From CAMPJU01 sp036675265 (GTDB lineage: Bacteria > Pseudomonadota > Gammaproteobacteria > Xanthomonadales > Xanthomonadaceae): DNA of 64,000 nucleotides. Made by a program: the position numbers and the translations under genes. The notes below the pieces were generated by a model. The model made no database searches and was not told the origin of the DNA. It saw nothing but the letters and a program-made list of their open reading frames with translations. Positions 44,159 to 52,203 of this stretch are shown here, in pieces (the first letter of the stretch is position 1; each line of letters starts with the position of its first letter). Where the stretch lies: assembly GCA_036675265.1 (NCBI GenBank), contig JAKFFJ010000028.1, positions 1-64,000 on the forward strand. The letters run 5' to 3'.

Positions 44159-45493
44159 ATGAGCAGACCCGCACGCTTCCCCCGCTTCCTCCCGGTCGCA
44201 GTGTTCCTGGCCGCGGCCTGCCTCCTCGGCGCGGCGCCGGTCGCGGCCCAGCAGGTGCAGCCGATCGACCGCATCGTCGCGGTGGTCGACGAGGACGTGA
44301 TCCTGCAGAGCGAGCTGGACCAGGCCCTGGCCAACGTGCTGGCCCAGTACGCCGGCCGCGAGGCCCAGCTGCCGCCCCGCGACGTGCTGCAGAAGCAGGT
44401 GCTCGACCGCCTCGTGCTGGTGCGCCTGCAGGTCGCGCGCGCCGAGGCCACCGGCGTGCAGGTCAGCGATGCCGACGTCGACGGCGCCATCGCGGCCATC
44501 GCCCAGCAGAACGGCGCGACCCCCGAGCAGCTCGCCGCGCAGCTCGCCGCCGACGGGCTGTCGCTGGCGGCATTCCGCGAGTCGGTCCGCGACGAACTGC
44601 TGGTCCAGCGGCTTCGCCAGCGCTTCGCCCAGTCGCAGATCCAGGTCAGCGATTCCGAAGTCGAGGCGGCGCTCGAGTCCCAGGACACGCGGCAGTACCG
44701 CCTTGCGCACATCCTCGTGGCCCTGCCCGAGGGTGCCACGGCCGAGCAGATCGCGGCGGGCCAGGAAAAGATCGCCGGCGTCCACGCCCTGATCCAGCGC
44801 GGCGAGATGGATTTCGCCGCCGCAGCCGTCCGCTACTCCGACAGCCCGAACGCGCTGGAAGGCGGCGACCTCGGCTGGCGGTCGCTCGACGAGATCCCGG
44901 CGGCGTTCGCCGACCTGGTGCGCGGCATGCAGCCGGGCCAGGTGGTGGGACCGCTGCCCGGCTCGAGCGGCTTCCAGCTGCTGCAACTGGTCGAGATCCG
45001 CGATGCGGCGGCGGCCGGCCCGCAACCGGTCACCGAATTCCAGGCGCGCCACATCCTGATCCGCGTGGGCGGGGAAGTGACCGCCGAGCAAGCCAAGGCG
45101 CGCATCGATACCGTGCATGCCCGCCTGGTGGGCGGCGCCGACTTCGCAGGCCTGGCGACGGAACTGTCCGAAGACGCCAGCTCCGCCGGCCAGGGCGGCG
45201 ACCTGGGCTGGTTCCCCGGCGCCGCGTTCGGCCCCGAGTTCGCCGCGCAGCTGCCGGCGCTCGCGGACGGGGAGTTCTCAGCGCCCTTCCGCACCGCTGC
45301 AGGCTGGCACATCGTCCAGCGCCTGGGCATGCGCCAGAGCGACGCGTCCGAAACCAACCGCCGCGCGCAGGTGCGCGAGACGATCGGCCGCCGCAAGCTC
45401 GAGGACGAGTGGAACCGCTTCCTGCGCGACATGCGCGGCGAGGCCTACGTCGAGTACCGCATCGACGGCACCGGCGCTCCCGCCGGCAACTGA
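44159..45493 (+). CDS. surA: Periplasmic chaperone / peptidyl-prolyl isomerase SurA
   Basis: SurA escorts unfolded outer-membrane proteins, including LptD, to the BAM complex. The 444-residue protein has a signal peptide (about 1-30, ending VAAQ), the SurA N domain (IDRIVAVVDEDVILQSEL) and two parvulin domains (starting near YRLAHILVAL and ARHILIRVGG). It ends with a C-terminal helix. It lies 14 nt after lptD in the conserved lptD-surA-pdxA order. Confidence 0.96.
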   Translation: MSRPARFPRFLPVAVFLAAACLLGAAPVAAQQVQPIDRIVAVVDEDVILQSELDQALANVLAQYAGREAQLPPRDVLQKQVLDRLVLVRLQVARAEATGVQVSDADVDGAIAAIAQQNGATPEQLAAQLAADGLSLAAFRESVRDELLVQRLRQRFAQSQIQVSDSEVEAALESQDTRQYRLAHILVALPEGATAEQIAAGQEKIAGVHALIQRGEMDFAAAAVRYSDSPNALEGGDLGWRSLDEIPAAFADLVRGMQPGQVVGPLPGSSGFQLLQLVEIRDAAAAGPQPVTEFQARHILIRVGGEVTAEQAKARIDTVHARLVGGADFAGLATELSEDASSAGQGGDLGWFPGAAFGPEFAAQLPALADGEFSAPFRTAAGWHIVQRLGMRQSDASETNRRAQVRETIGRRKLEDEWNRFLRDMRGEAYVEYRIDGTGAPAGN

Positions 45494-45494
45494 C

Positions 45495-46511
45495 ATGCCC
45501 GGTCCGAGGCTGGCGCTGGTCCCGGGCGAACCGGCCGGCGTCGGTCCGGAACTCTGCGTCCGCCTCGCGCAGCTTCCGCGCCCGGGCCATCGCCTGCTCG
45601 CGTTCGCCGATCCCGACACGTTGCACGCCGCGGCCGCGCGCCTGCGGCTGCCATTGCGCCTGCTCGATGCGGACGCCGCGGGCGATGCGCCTGGCGACCT
45701 GCCGCTGCACGCCGTGCGCAACGCCGCCGCGGTCGCGCCCGGGCTGCCGGATCCGCGCAACGCACGCGCCGTCGTCGACGCGCTGCTCGCCGGCGCCGGC
45801 GCATGCCTGCGGGGCGAATGCGCCGGCCTGGTGACCGGCCCCGTCCACAAGGCCACGATCAACGCCGGCGGCATCGCCTACAGCGGCACCACCGGCTTGC
45901 TCGCGGACCACGCCGGGCGCGCCGTCGTGATGATGCTGGCCAACGACACGATGCGGGTGGCGCTGGCGACCACCCACCTGCCGCTGCGCGACGTGGCGGG
46001 CGCACTCGACGCGCCCGGCCTGGAGCGCACCCTGCGCATCGTGCATGCCGCGCTGCGCGACGACTTCGGCATCGCGCGCCCGTGCATCGCGGTGCTGGGC
46101 CTCAACCCGCACGCCGGCGAATCCGGGCACCTGGGCCGCGAGGAGATCGAGGTGATCACGCCGGTGCTCGACACGCTGCGCGGCGAAGGCATGGACCTGC
46201 CGGGCCCACTGCCCGCCGACACCGCGTTCCTGCCGTCGAAGCTGCGCGGGTTCGACGCCGTGCTCGCGATGTACCACGACCAGGGCCTGCCGGTACTCAA
46301 GCACAGCGGGTTCGAGCACGCGGTCAACCTCACGCTCGGCCTGCCCTACCCGCGCGTCGCGGTCGACCACGGCACCGCGCTGGACATCGCCGGCACCGGG
46401 ACCGCGGACCCGTCCAGCCTCTACGCAGCCGTCTCCACCTGCACCCGCCTGGCAACCGCCAGCGCAAAAGCAAAGCAATTGGCCACGGATTCCACAGATG
46501 AACACAGATAA
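45495..46511 (+). CDS. pdxA: 4-hydroxythreonine-4-phosphate dehydrogenase
   Basis: PdxA oxidises 4-phosphohydroxy-L-threonine in pyridoxal phosphate synthesis. The 338-residue protein has GEPAGVGPEL, the metal-binding TGPVHKATIN, NPHAGE and AMYHDQGLPVLK. Only one base separates it from the surA stop. Its last residues (TDSTDEHR) and TAA stop are encoded by the left arm of a repeat stem-loop (46479-46510). The native C-terminus was therefore probably rewritten by repeat insertion. The enzyme core is intact. Confidence 0.95.
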   Translation: MPGPRLALVPGEPAGVGPELCVRLAQLPRPGHRLLAFADPDTLHAAAARLRLPLRLLDADAAGDAPGDLPLHAVRNAAAVAPGLPDPRNARAVVDALLAGAGACLRGECAGLVTGPVHKATINAGGIAYSGTTGLLADHAGRAVVMMLANDTMRVALATTHLPLRDVAGALDAPGLERTLRIVHAALRDDFGIARPCIAVLGLNPHAGESGHLGREEIEVITPVLDTLRGEGMDLPGPLPADTAFLPSKLRGFDAVLAMYHDQGLPVLKHSGFEHAVNLTLGLPYPRVAVDHGTALDIAGTGTADPSSLYAAVSTCTRLATASAKAKQLATDSTDEHR

Positions 46512-46576
46512 CGCAAAAGCGTTTTCCAGTGTTTGCTTCCGCTCTATCTGTGTTCATCTGTGAAATCTGTGGCCAA
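46479..46576 (+). repeat. CACAGAT-type stem-loop repeat, copy 1
   Basis: Two 32-nt arms (46479-46510 and 46545-46576) are inverted with 30 of 32 matches, separated by a 34-nt loop. Each arm reads as about three decamers of the form CACAGATnnn (core CACAGATGAACACAGATA). The left arm encodes the end of PdxA; the right arm ends 12 nt before the ksgA ATG. A related copy lies at 56707-56787. Confidence 0.93.
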
Positions 46577-46588
46577 GGCTCTTGACCG

Positions 46589-47374
46589 ATGACTACATTT
46601 TCCGAGCCGGCGAAGAAGCACCTGGGCCAGCACTTCCTGCACGAGCGGGGGGTGGTGGAGAAGATCGTGCTCGCGGTGGATCCGCAGCCCGGCGACCGGC
46701 TGGTGGAAATCGGCCCGGGCCAGGGCGCGATCACCTTCCCCCTGCTGCGCCGGCATGGGTCGCTCACGGCCATCGAATTCGACCGCGACCTGCTCGCGCC
46801 GCTCGCGGCGGCGGCCGAGGGCATCGGTGCGCTGACGCTGGTTCCCGGCGACGTGCTCGGCGTCGACTTCACCGCGCTCGCCGCCGGAGGCACCCTCCGC
46901 CTGGTCGGCAACCTGCCCTACAACCTGTCCTCGCCGATCCTGTTCCATGCCCTGGACCATGCGGCGGCGATCCGCGACATGCACTTCATGCTGCAGAAGG
47001 AGGTGGTCGACCGCATGGCCGCGCCACCGGGCAGCAAGGTCTATGGCCGGCTCAGCGTCATGCTGCAGGCGTTCTGCACGGTCGTGCCCCTGTTCGCCGT
47101 GCCGCCCGGCGCGTTCCGCCCGCCCCCGAAGGTGGACTCGGCTGTGGTGCGGCTGCTGCCGCGCGATCCGGCGACCATCGGCATCGTCGACCCGGTGCGC
47201 TTTGCCGCGGTCGTGCGCGCCGCGTTCGGCCAGCGCCGCAAGACGCTGCGCAATGCGCTGGCAGGCGTGGCCGACACGGGGATGATCGAGGCGGCCGGGC
47301 TGTCGCCTGGCGACCGTGCCGAACAGGTCCCGGTGCCGGGCTTCGTCCGGCTCGCCAACAGCGTTGCCTGCTGA
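46589..47374 (+). CDS. rsmA: 16S rRNA dimethyltransferase RsmA (KsgA)
   Basis: RsmA dimethylates A1518 and A1519 in helix 45 of 16S rRNA, a late checkpoint of small-subunit assembly. The 261-residue protein has KKHLGQHFL, the SAM motif EIGPGQGAIT and the catalytic GNLPYNLSS, as in the family. The ATG lies 12 nt beyond the end of the stem-loop repeat, so an upstream RNA hairpin could affect its translation or transcription. It continues the pdxA-ksgA-apaG-apaH order. Confidence 0.96.
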   Translation: MTTFSEPAKKHLGQHFLHERGVVEKIVLAVDPQPGDRLVEIGPGQGAITFPLLRRHGSLTAIEFDRDLLAPLAAAAEGIGALTLVPGDVLGVDFTALAAGGTLRLVGNLPYNLSSPILFHALDHAAAIRDMHFMLQKEVVDRMAAPPGSKVYGRLSVMLQAFCTVVPLFAVPPGAFRPPPKVDSAVVRLLPRDPATIGIVDPVRFAAVVRAAFGQRRKTLRNALAGVADTGMIEAAGLSPGDRAEQVPVPGFVRLANSVAC

Positions 47375-47427
47375 GCCAGCGGCATCTCCTTCACGTGCCG
47401 TTCGCCCACCCCGGTGGCACGGGCTCG

Positions 47428-47433
47428 TACACT
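47428..47433 (+). promoter_or_regulatory. -10 element giving a possible leaderless apaG mRNA
   Basis: TACACT is followed by 6 nt and the apaG ATG at 47440. The 65-bp gap after ksgA could therefore hold an internal promoter. Confidence 0.4.
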
Positions 47434-47439
47434 GGCTGC

Positions 47440-47817
47440 ATGACCGACGAATACCTGTTCGACATCGACGTCGCGACGCGCTACCTCGACGACCAGTCCG
47501 CGCCGGACGAGGATCGCTTCGTCTTCGCGTACACCATCCAGATCCGCAACGCCGGCAAGCGGCCCGCGCGCCTGGTGGCGCGCCATTGGGTGATCACCGA
47601 CGCCAACGGCAGGACCGAGGAGGTCGACGGCGAGGGCGTGGTCGGCGAGCAGCCGTGGCTGCGTCCGGGCGAGGCGTTCGAGTACACCTCCGGCGCGGTC
47701 CTGGCCACGGGACTGGGCACCATGCAGGGCAGCTACGAGATGGTGGCGGACGACGGGACCTCGTTCGAGGCGCCGATCCCCGCCTTCACCCTGGCCGTCC
47801 CGCGCACGTTGCACTAG
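47440..47817 (+). CDS. apaG: ApaG (Co2+/Mg2+ efflux-associated) protein
   Basis: The 125-residue protein has the single immunoglobulin-like ApaG domain. The fold strands FVFAYTIQIRNAG and LVARHWVITDANG are present, with the conserved GVVGEQPWLRPGE-FEYTSG and MQGSYEMV. Its molecular function is unclear; mutants in enterobacteria are affected in cobalt resistance. It lies between ksgA and apaH as usual. Confidence 0.95.
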   Translation: MTDEYLFDIDVATRYLDDQSAPDEDRFVFAYTIQIRNAGKRPARLVARHWVITDANGRTEEVDGEGVVGEQPWLRPGEAFEYTSGAVLATGLGTMQGSYEMVADDGTSFEAPIPAFTLAVPRTLH

Positions 47818-47821
47818 CGCG

Positions 47822-48739
47822 ATGGCCACCTGGGCGATCGGCGACCTGCAGGGGTGCCTGGACCCGTTGCAACGGTTGCTCGACACGCTTCGCTTCGATC
47901 CCGCGGTCGACCGCCTCTGGTTCTGCGGCGACCTGGTCAACCGCGGCGGGCAGTCGCTCGAGACCTTGCGCCTGGTCCACGCGCTGCGCGACAGCAGTGT
48001 CGTCGTCCTGGGCAACCACGACCTGTCGCTGCTCGCGATCGGTGCCCGGAGCGCCGAGGAACAACGACGCGTCAATCCCGACCTGCAACGCGTGCTGTTC
48101 GCGGAGGACGCGGCCGTGCTGCTGGACTGGCTGCGGCTGCAGCCGCTGCTGCACGCGGACCGGGACCTCGGCTGGATGATGGTCCACGCCGGCCTGGCGC
48201 CGAAGTGGACGGTCGCGATGGCCGAGCGCCATGCGCGGGAGGTCGAGGCGAAGCTGCGCTCCGATGGCTACCGCAAGTTGTTGCGCAACATGTATGGCGA
48301 CAAGCCGGCCTGGACGCCACGGCTTGCCGGGCCCGACCGGGACCGCGCGATCATCAACGTGTTCACCCGCTTGCGGTACTGCTCTCCCAAGGGCCGGATC
48401 GCGTTCGACGAAAAGGGACCGCCCGGCACCCAGCAGCCCGGCCTGTATCCCTGGTATGCCGTCCCGGGCCGGGCGGAGCGCGACCTCAGGATCGTGTGCG
48501 GGCACTGGTCCGCGCTGGGCCTGTTCGTGGGCCAGGGCGTGCACGCGATCGATACCGGCGCCGTCTGGGGCGGGAAGCTCACGGCGCTGCGGCTGGACAC
48601 CGACGAGCTGCGCATCGTGCAGGTGCCGGGACGCGACGTGCCGGCGAGCCCCCCGAAGGCGCGGCGCCCGCCACGCCGGCAAGGCCACCCGCAAGCGGGA
48701 AAGCCGCGTGTCGCCAGCGCGGCGCCGACCGGCGCCTAG
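47822..48739 (+). CDS. apaH: Symmetrical bis(5'-nucleosyl)-tetraphosphatase
   Basis: ApaH cleaves Ap4A to two ADP and removes Np4 caps from RNA. The 305-residue metallophosphatase has GDLQGC, CGDLVNRG, VLGNHDLS and the later VHAGL and CGHWSALG metal ligands. A basic, Pro-rich tail (about 275-305, KARRPPRRQG) is longer than in E. coli (280 residues). Its TAG stop lies in a CTAG shared with the converging folA gene. Confidence 0.96.
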   Translation: MATWAIGDLQGCLDPLQRLLDTLRFDPAVDRLWFCGDLVNRGGQSLETLRLVHALRDSSVVVLGNHDLSLLAIGARSAEEQRRVNPDLQRVLFAEDAAVLLDWLRLQPLLHADRDLGWMMVHAGLAPKWTVAMAERHAREVEAKLRSDGYRKLLRNMYGDKPAWTPRLAGPDRDRAIINVFTRLRYCSPKGRIAFDEKGPPGTQQPGLYPWYAVPGRAERDLRIVCGHWSALGLFVGQGVHAIDTGAVWGGKLTALRLDTDELRIVQVPGRDVPASPPKARRPPRRQGHPQAGKPRVASAAPTGA

Positions 48740-49236
48740 CGCGCCGGTTCGTAGTCGACGAATTCGAACGCGAACGCGTGCCGCGCGTCGGCCGGATGCG
48801 CCTCGCGCGAGACGACGCGCCAGGCGCCGGGATCGAACGGCGGGAAGAACGCGTCCGCATCCGCCACGGTCGTGTCCACGTGCGTCAGGTGCAGGCGCGC
48901 GGCGGACGGCAGGCAGAGCGCGTACAACGCCCCGCCCCCGATCACGCAGAGCTCGCCGGCATCCTTTGCGCCGGCGAGCCCCACGGCCTCCTCGACCGAC
49001 GCGACCGCCTGCATGCCGTCGAACGGCGCGCGGCCACGCCGCGTCAGCACCAGGTTGGTCCTGCCCGGCAGCGCGCGCCCCAGCGATTCGGCGGTCCGCC
49101 GCCCCATCAGCAGCGGCTTGCCCAGCGTCAACGCCTTGAAGCGCTTCAGGTCCGCCGGGAGGTGCCAGGGCAACGCGTTGTCCTTGCCGATCGCGTTGCA
49201 GCGGTCGAGCGCGGCGATGAGGACGAGGTCCGGCAT
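48736..49236 (-). CDS. folA: Dihydrofolate reductase
   Basis: FolA reduces dihydrofolate to tetrahydrofolate with NADPH. The 166-residue protein has the start LVLIAALDRCNAIGKDNALPWHLPADL-type active-site segment, GRRTAESLGRALPGR and VIGGGALY. It follows thyA by 14 nt on the same strand. ThyA produces the dihydrofolate that FolA regenerates, so co-expression makes sense. Confidence 0.96.
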   Translation of the reverse strand: MPDLVLIAALDRCNAIGKDNALPWHLPADLKRFKALTLGKPLLMGRRTAESLGRALPGRTNLVLTRRGRAPFDGMQAVASVEEAVGLAGAKDAGELCVIGGGALYALCLPSAARLHLTHVDTTVADADAFFPPFDPGAWRVVSREAHPADARHAFAFEFVDYEPAR

Positions 49237-49250
49237 GCGGCGACGGCCGG

Positions 49251-50045
49251 TCAGACGGCGACCGGCGCGCGGATGGCCGGGTGCGGGTCGTACCCCTCGA
49301 TCGCGATGTCCTCGAACCGGAACGCGAACACGTCGCGCACCTCCGGGTCGAGCCGCAGCGTCGGCAGCGCGCGCGGCTCGCGCGCAAGCTGCTCGCGCGC
49401 CTGTTCGAAATGGTTCGAGTACAGGTGCGCGTCGCCCAGGGTATGCACGAAGTCGCCGACCCCCAGCCCGCACGCCTGCGCCACCATGTGCGTCAGCAGT
49501 GCGTAGCTTGCGATGTTGAACGGCACGCCGAGGAAGATGTCGCCGCTGCGCTGGTACAGCTGGCAGCTCAGGCGGCCGTCCGCGACATAGAACTGGAACA
49601 GGGCATGGCAGGGCTGCAGCGCCATCGCCGGCAGGTCCGCGACGTTCCATGCGGACACGATCAGGCGGCGGGAATCGGGGTTGCGGCGGATCTCGTCGAC
49701 CACGTTGCGCAGCTGGTCGATCTCGCTGCCGTCGGCGGCCGCCCAGCGCCGCCACTGCTTGCCGTACACGGGCCCGAGTTCGCCGTCGTCGTCGGCCCAC
49801 TCGTCCCAGATCGTGACCTTGTTGTCGCGCAGGTATGCGACGTTGGTCTCGCCGCGCAGGAACCACAGCAGCTCGTGGACGATCGAGCGCAGGTGCAGCT
49901 TCTTGGTGGTGACCAGCGGGAACCCCTCGCGCAAGTCGAACCGCATCTGCCAGCCGAACACGCTGCGCGTCCCCGTCCCGGTGCGATCTCCCTTCTCCGT
50001 GCCGTGCTCGAGCACGTGCCGCAGCAGGTCGAGGTAGGCCCGCAC
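49251..50045 (-). CDS. thyA: Thymidylate synthase
   Basis: ThyA methylates dUMP to dTMP using methylene-tetrahydrofolate. The 264 residues match E. coli exactly in length, with the catalytic Cys146 in LQPCHALFQ and the RSGDIFLGVPFNIASYA segment. The start is GTG 50045, 4 nt after the lgt stop; lgt-thyA-folA is a common gammaproteobacterial arrangement. Confidence 0.97.
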   Translation of the reverse strand: MRAYLDLLRHVLEHGTEKGDRTGTGTRSVFGWQMRFDLREGFPLVTTKKLHLRSIVHELLWFLRGETNVAYLRDNKVTIWDEWADDDGELGPVYGKQWRRWAAADGSEIDQLRNVVDEIRRNPDSRRLIVSAWNVADLPAMALQPCHALFQFYVADGRLSCQLYQRSGDIFLGVPFNIASYALLTHMVAQACGLGVGDFVHTLGDAHLYSNHFEQAREQLAREPRALPTLRLDPEVRDVFAFRFEDIAIEGYDPHPAIRAPVAV

Positions 50046-50049
50046 GCCG

Positions 50050-50955
50050 CTACTCCGCCGGCACCGGGGCGGGCCGCAGCGTCGGTGACCGCCGCGAGGC
50101 CCACAGCAGGCCGAGCCCGATCGCGATGAGCGGCAGGCTCAGCACCTGGCCCATCGTCAGCCACCCGAAGGCGAGGTAGCCGAGATGCGCATCCGGCTCG
50201 CGGACGAACTCCACCGCGAACCGGAACAGGCCGTACAGCAGCGCGAACATCCCCGACACGGCGTAACGCGGCCGCGGCCGGCTCGAGAACCACCAGAGGA
50301 TGGCGAACATCGCCACGCCCTCGAGCACCACCTGGTAGAGCTGGGAAGGATGGCGCGCATAGGCGTCCAATGCACCGGTTTCGAATTGCGCGCGAAGCGC
50401 GGCGGGATCGAGGCGCGCGAACCGTTCGGGCAGCGTGCGCGGGAACACGACGCCCCAGTCGGCCCCGGTGGGCTTGCCCCACAGTTCGCCGCCGATCCAG
50501 TTGCCCAGCCGGCCGAGCCCCAGGCCCGCCGGCACCAGCGGCGCCACGAAGTCCACGGTGTCGAAGAAGTGGAGGTGCTGGCGCCGCGACCACCACCACA
50601 ATGCGACCAGCACGCCGAGCAGCCCGCCGTGGAAGCTCATCCCGCCTTCCCAGATGCGGAACAGCATCAGCGGGTCGTCGAGGAACGCGGGGAACCCGTA
50701 GAACAGCACGTAGCCGAAGCGCCCGCCGAGCACCACGCCGAGCATCCCGTAGAACAGCAGGTCCGCGAATGCGTTCGCGTCGACGCCGGGCAGGCGCCCC
50801 TGCGCGATCCGCCGGCGCCCCAGGAACCAGGCCAGGCCGAAGCCGATCGCGTACATCACGCCGTACCAGTGCACGCTCGGCGCGAACGCCCGGCCGAACA
50901 ACTCGAATTCCGGCAGGCGCAACGCGATGGGATCGATCTGGTGCAGCCAGGTCAT
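50050..50955 (-). CDS. lgt: Prolipoprotein diacylglyceryl transferase
   Basis: Lgt adds diacylglycerol to the lipobox cysteine of prolipoproteins in the inner membrane, the first step for LolB and the TlpA-like protein in this window. The 301-residue protein has about seven membrane segments, the MSFHGGLLG motif and the signature GRLGNWIGGELWG. It is followed closely by thyA and preceded by terC by 7 nt. Confidence 0.96.
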   Translation of the reverse strand: MTWLHQIDPIALRLPEFELFGRAFAPSVHWYGVMYAIGFGLAWFLGRRRIAQGRLPGVDANAFADLLFYGMLGVVLGGRFGYVLFYGFPAFLDDPLMLFRIWEGGMSFHGGLLGVLVALWWWSRRQHLHFFDTVDFVAPLVPAGLGLGRLGNWIGGELWGKPTGADWGVVFPRTLPERFARLDPAALRAQFETGALDAYARHPSQLYQVVLEGVAMFAILWWFSSRPRPRYAVSGMFALLYGLFRFAVEFVREPDAHLGYLAFGWLTMGQVLSLPLIAIGLGLLWASRRSPTLRPAPVPAE

Positions 50956-50962
50956 CGGCCCG

Positions 50963-51706
50963 TCACTCCAGCCGCTCGCGCAGGCGGGCGCGGCGCTTGG
51001 CCCAGAGGTTGAGCACCTCCACCAGCGCCGAGAACCCCATGGCGCCGTAGATGTAGCCCTTGGGAATGTGCAACTCGAAGCCGTCGGCCACCAGGTACAC
51101 GCCGATGAGCAGGATGAACGCCAGCGCCAGCATCTTGATGGTCGGGTTCCGGTCGATGAACTGCCCCAGCGGCTTGGCGGCCAGCAGCATCACGGCCACG
51201 GCCATCAGGATCGCGGCGACCATGACCGGCACGTATTCGGCCGCCATGCCCACCGCGGCGATGACCGAATCGAGCGAGAACACGATGTCGATGACCGCGA
51301 TCTGGGCGATCACCGCCATGAACGACTGGGCCGGCTTGGTGTCGATGTCGGCGGCCTCGTCCTCGCCGACGACCAGGTCGCGGATCTCCATCGCGCCCTT
51401 CACCACCAGGAACACGCCGCCGAGGATCAGCACCAGGTCGCGCACCGAGATGCCCTGCCCGAAGAGCTCGAACAGGCTGTGCGTCAGGCCGGCCAGCCAG
51501 GCCAGCGTGAGCAGGAGCGCGATGCGGGTGATGCAGGCGACGGCGATGCCGAACTTGCGCGCCTTTTCGCGCTGCTCGTGCGGCAGCTTGCTCACCGCGA
51601 TCGAGATGAACACCAGGTTGTCGATGCCCAGCACGATCTCGATCGAACTCAGGGTTACCAGCAGGATCCACACCTGCGGGTCGGTCAGCATTTCCATCCA
51701 GCTCAT
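50963..51706 (-). CDS. TerC family integral membrane protein
   Basis: A 247-residue membrane protein of the TerC/YjbE-like family, with about seven hydrophobic segments. The acidic membrane motifs EIVLGIDNLVFIS and DIVFSLDSVIAAVGMA are present. Family members export or handle metals such as manganese, sometimes for secreted enzymes; tellurium resistance is only the historic name. It precedes lgt in a likely operon. Confidence 0.88.
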   Translation of the reverse strand: MSWMEMLTDPQVWILLVTLSSIEIVLGIDNLVFISIAVSKLPHEQREKARKFGIAVACITRIALLLTLAWLAGLTHSLFELFGQGISVRDLVLILGGVFLVVKGAMEIRDLVVGEDEAADIDTKPAQSFMAVIAQIAVIDIVFSLDSVIAAVGMAAEYVPVMVAAILMAVAVMLLAAKPLGQFIDRNPTIKMLALAFILLIGVYLVADGFELHIPKGYIYGAMGFSALVEVLNLWAKRRARLRERLE

Positions 51707-51764
51707 GCAGCGGTCTTCCTCGTGCGCGCCTTGATCATGCGTTTCATCGCCTTCGCCTTGCCGG

Positions 51765-52145
51765 TCACCACAATCGCGGCCCGACCAGCAGGCCCCACAC
51801 CAGTGCCACGTTGAGCATCGCCACGAACACCGCCGCCGAGCCCATGTCCTTCGCCCGGCCGGACAGGACGTGGAATTCCGGCCCGTAGCGCTCGATCACC
51901 GCCTCGATCGCCGAATTGAGCAGCTCCAGGGCGAGCACCAGCAGGCAACTGCCGACCAGCAGGACCTGCTCCACGGGGGTCTGCCCGAGCGCGATCCCGA
52001 GCGGACCCAGGAGGGCGAACAGGTAGACCTCCAGCCGGAACGACGACTCGTGCAGCCAGGCGGCGCGCAAGCCATGCAGCGACCACAGCGCAGCCTTGAG
52101 TACCCGTGCGGGTCGACGCGGCAGGTGGCCGGTTTCGTCGGCCAT
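51765..52145 (-). CDS. dgkA: Diacylglycerol kinase
   Basis: DgkA phosphorylates diacylglycerol released from membrane-derived glycan and lipid A modification. The 126-residue protein has three membrane helices and the family core ELLNSAIEAVIERYG followed by AKDMGSAAVF with catalytic acidic residues. ATG 52145 is chosen; an in-frame ATG at 52163 would add six residues. The 58-nt gap to terC contains no gene. Confidence 0.94.
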   Translation of the reverse strand: MADETGHLPRRPARVLKAALWSLHGLRAAWLHESSFRLEVYLFALLGPLGIALGQTPVEQVLLVGSCLLVLALELLNSAIEAVIERYGPEFHVLSGRAKDMGSAAVFVAMLNVALVWGLLVGPRLW

Positions 52146-52203
52146 CAGGGCCGATTGTCCCATGCGACGCGGGAGGGGGTGTGTACGCGACCGTCCACCG
52201 GGC

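Noticed and set aside
51707..51764. Possible small gene between terC and dgkA
   Set aside because: The short frame MIKARTRKTAA runs into terC out of frame and has no independent start or ribosome binding site.
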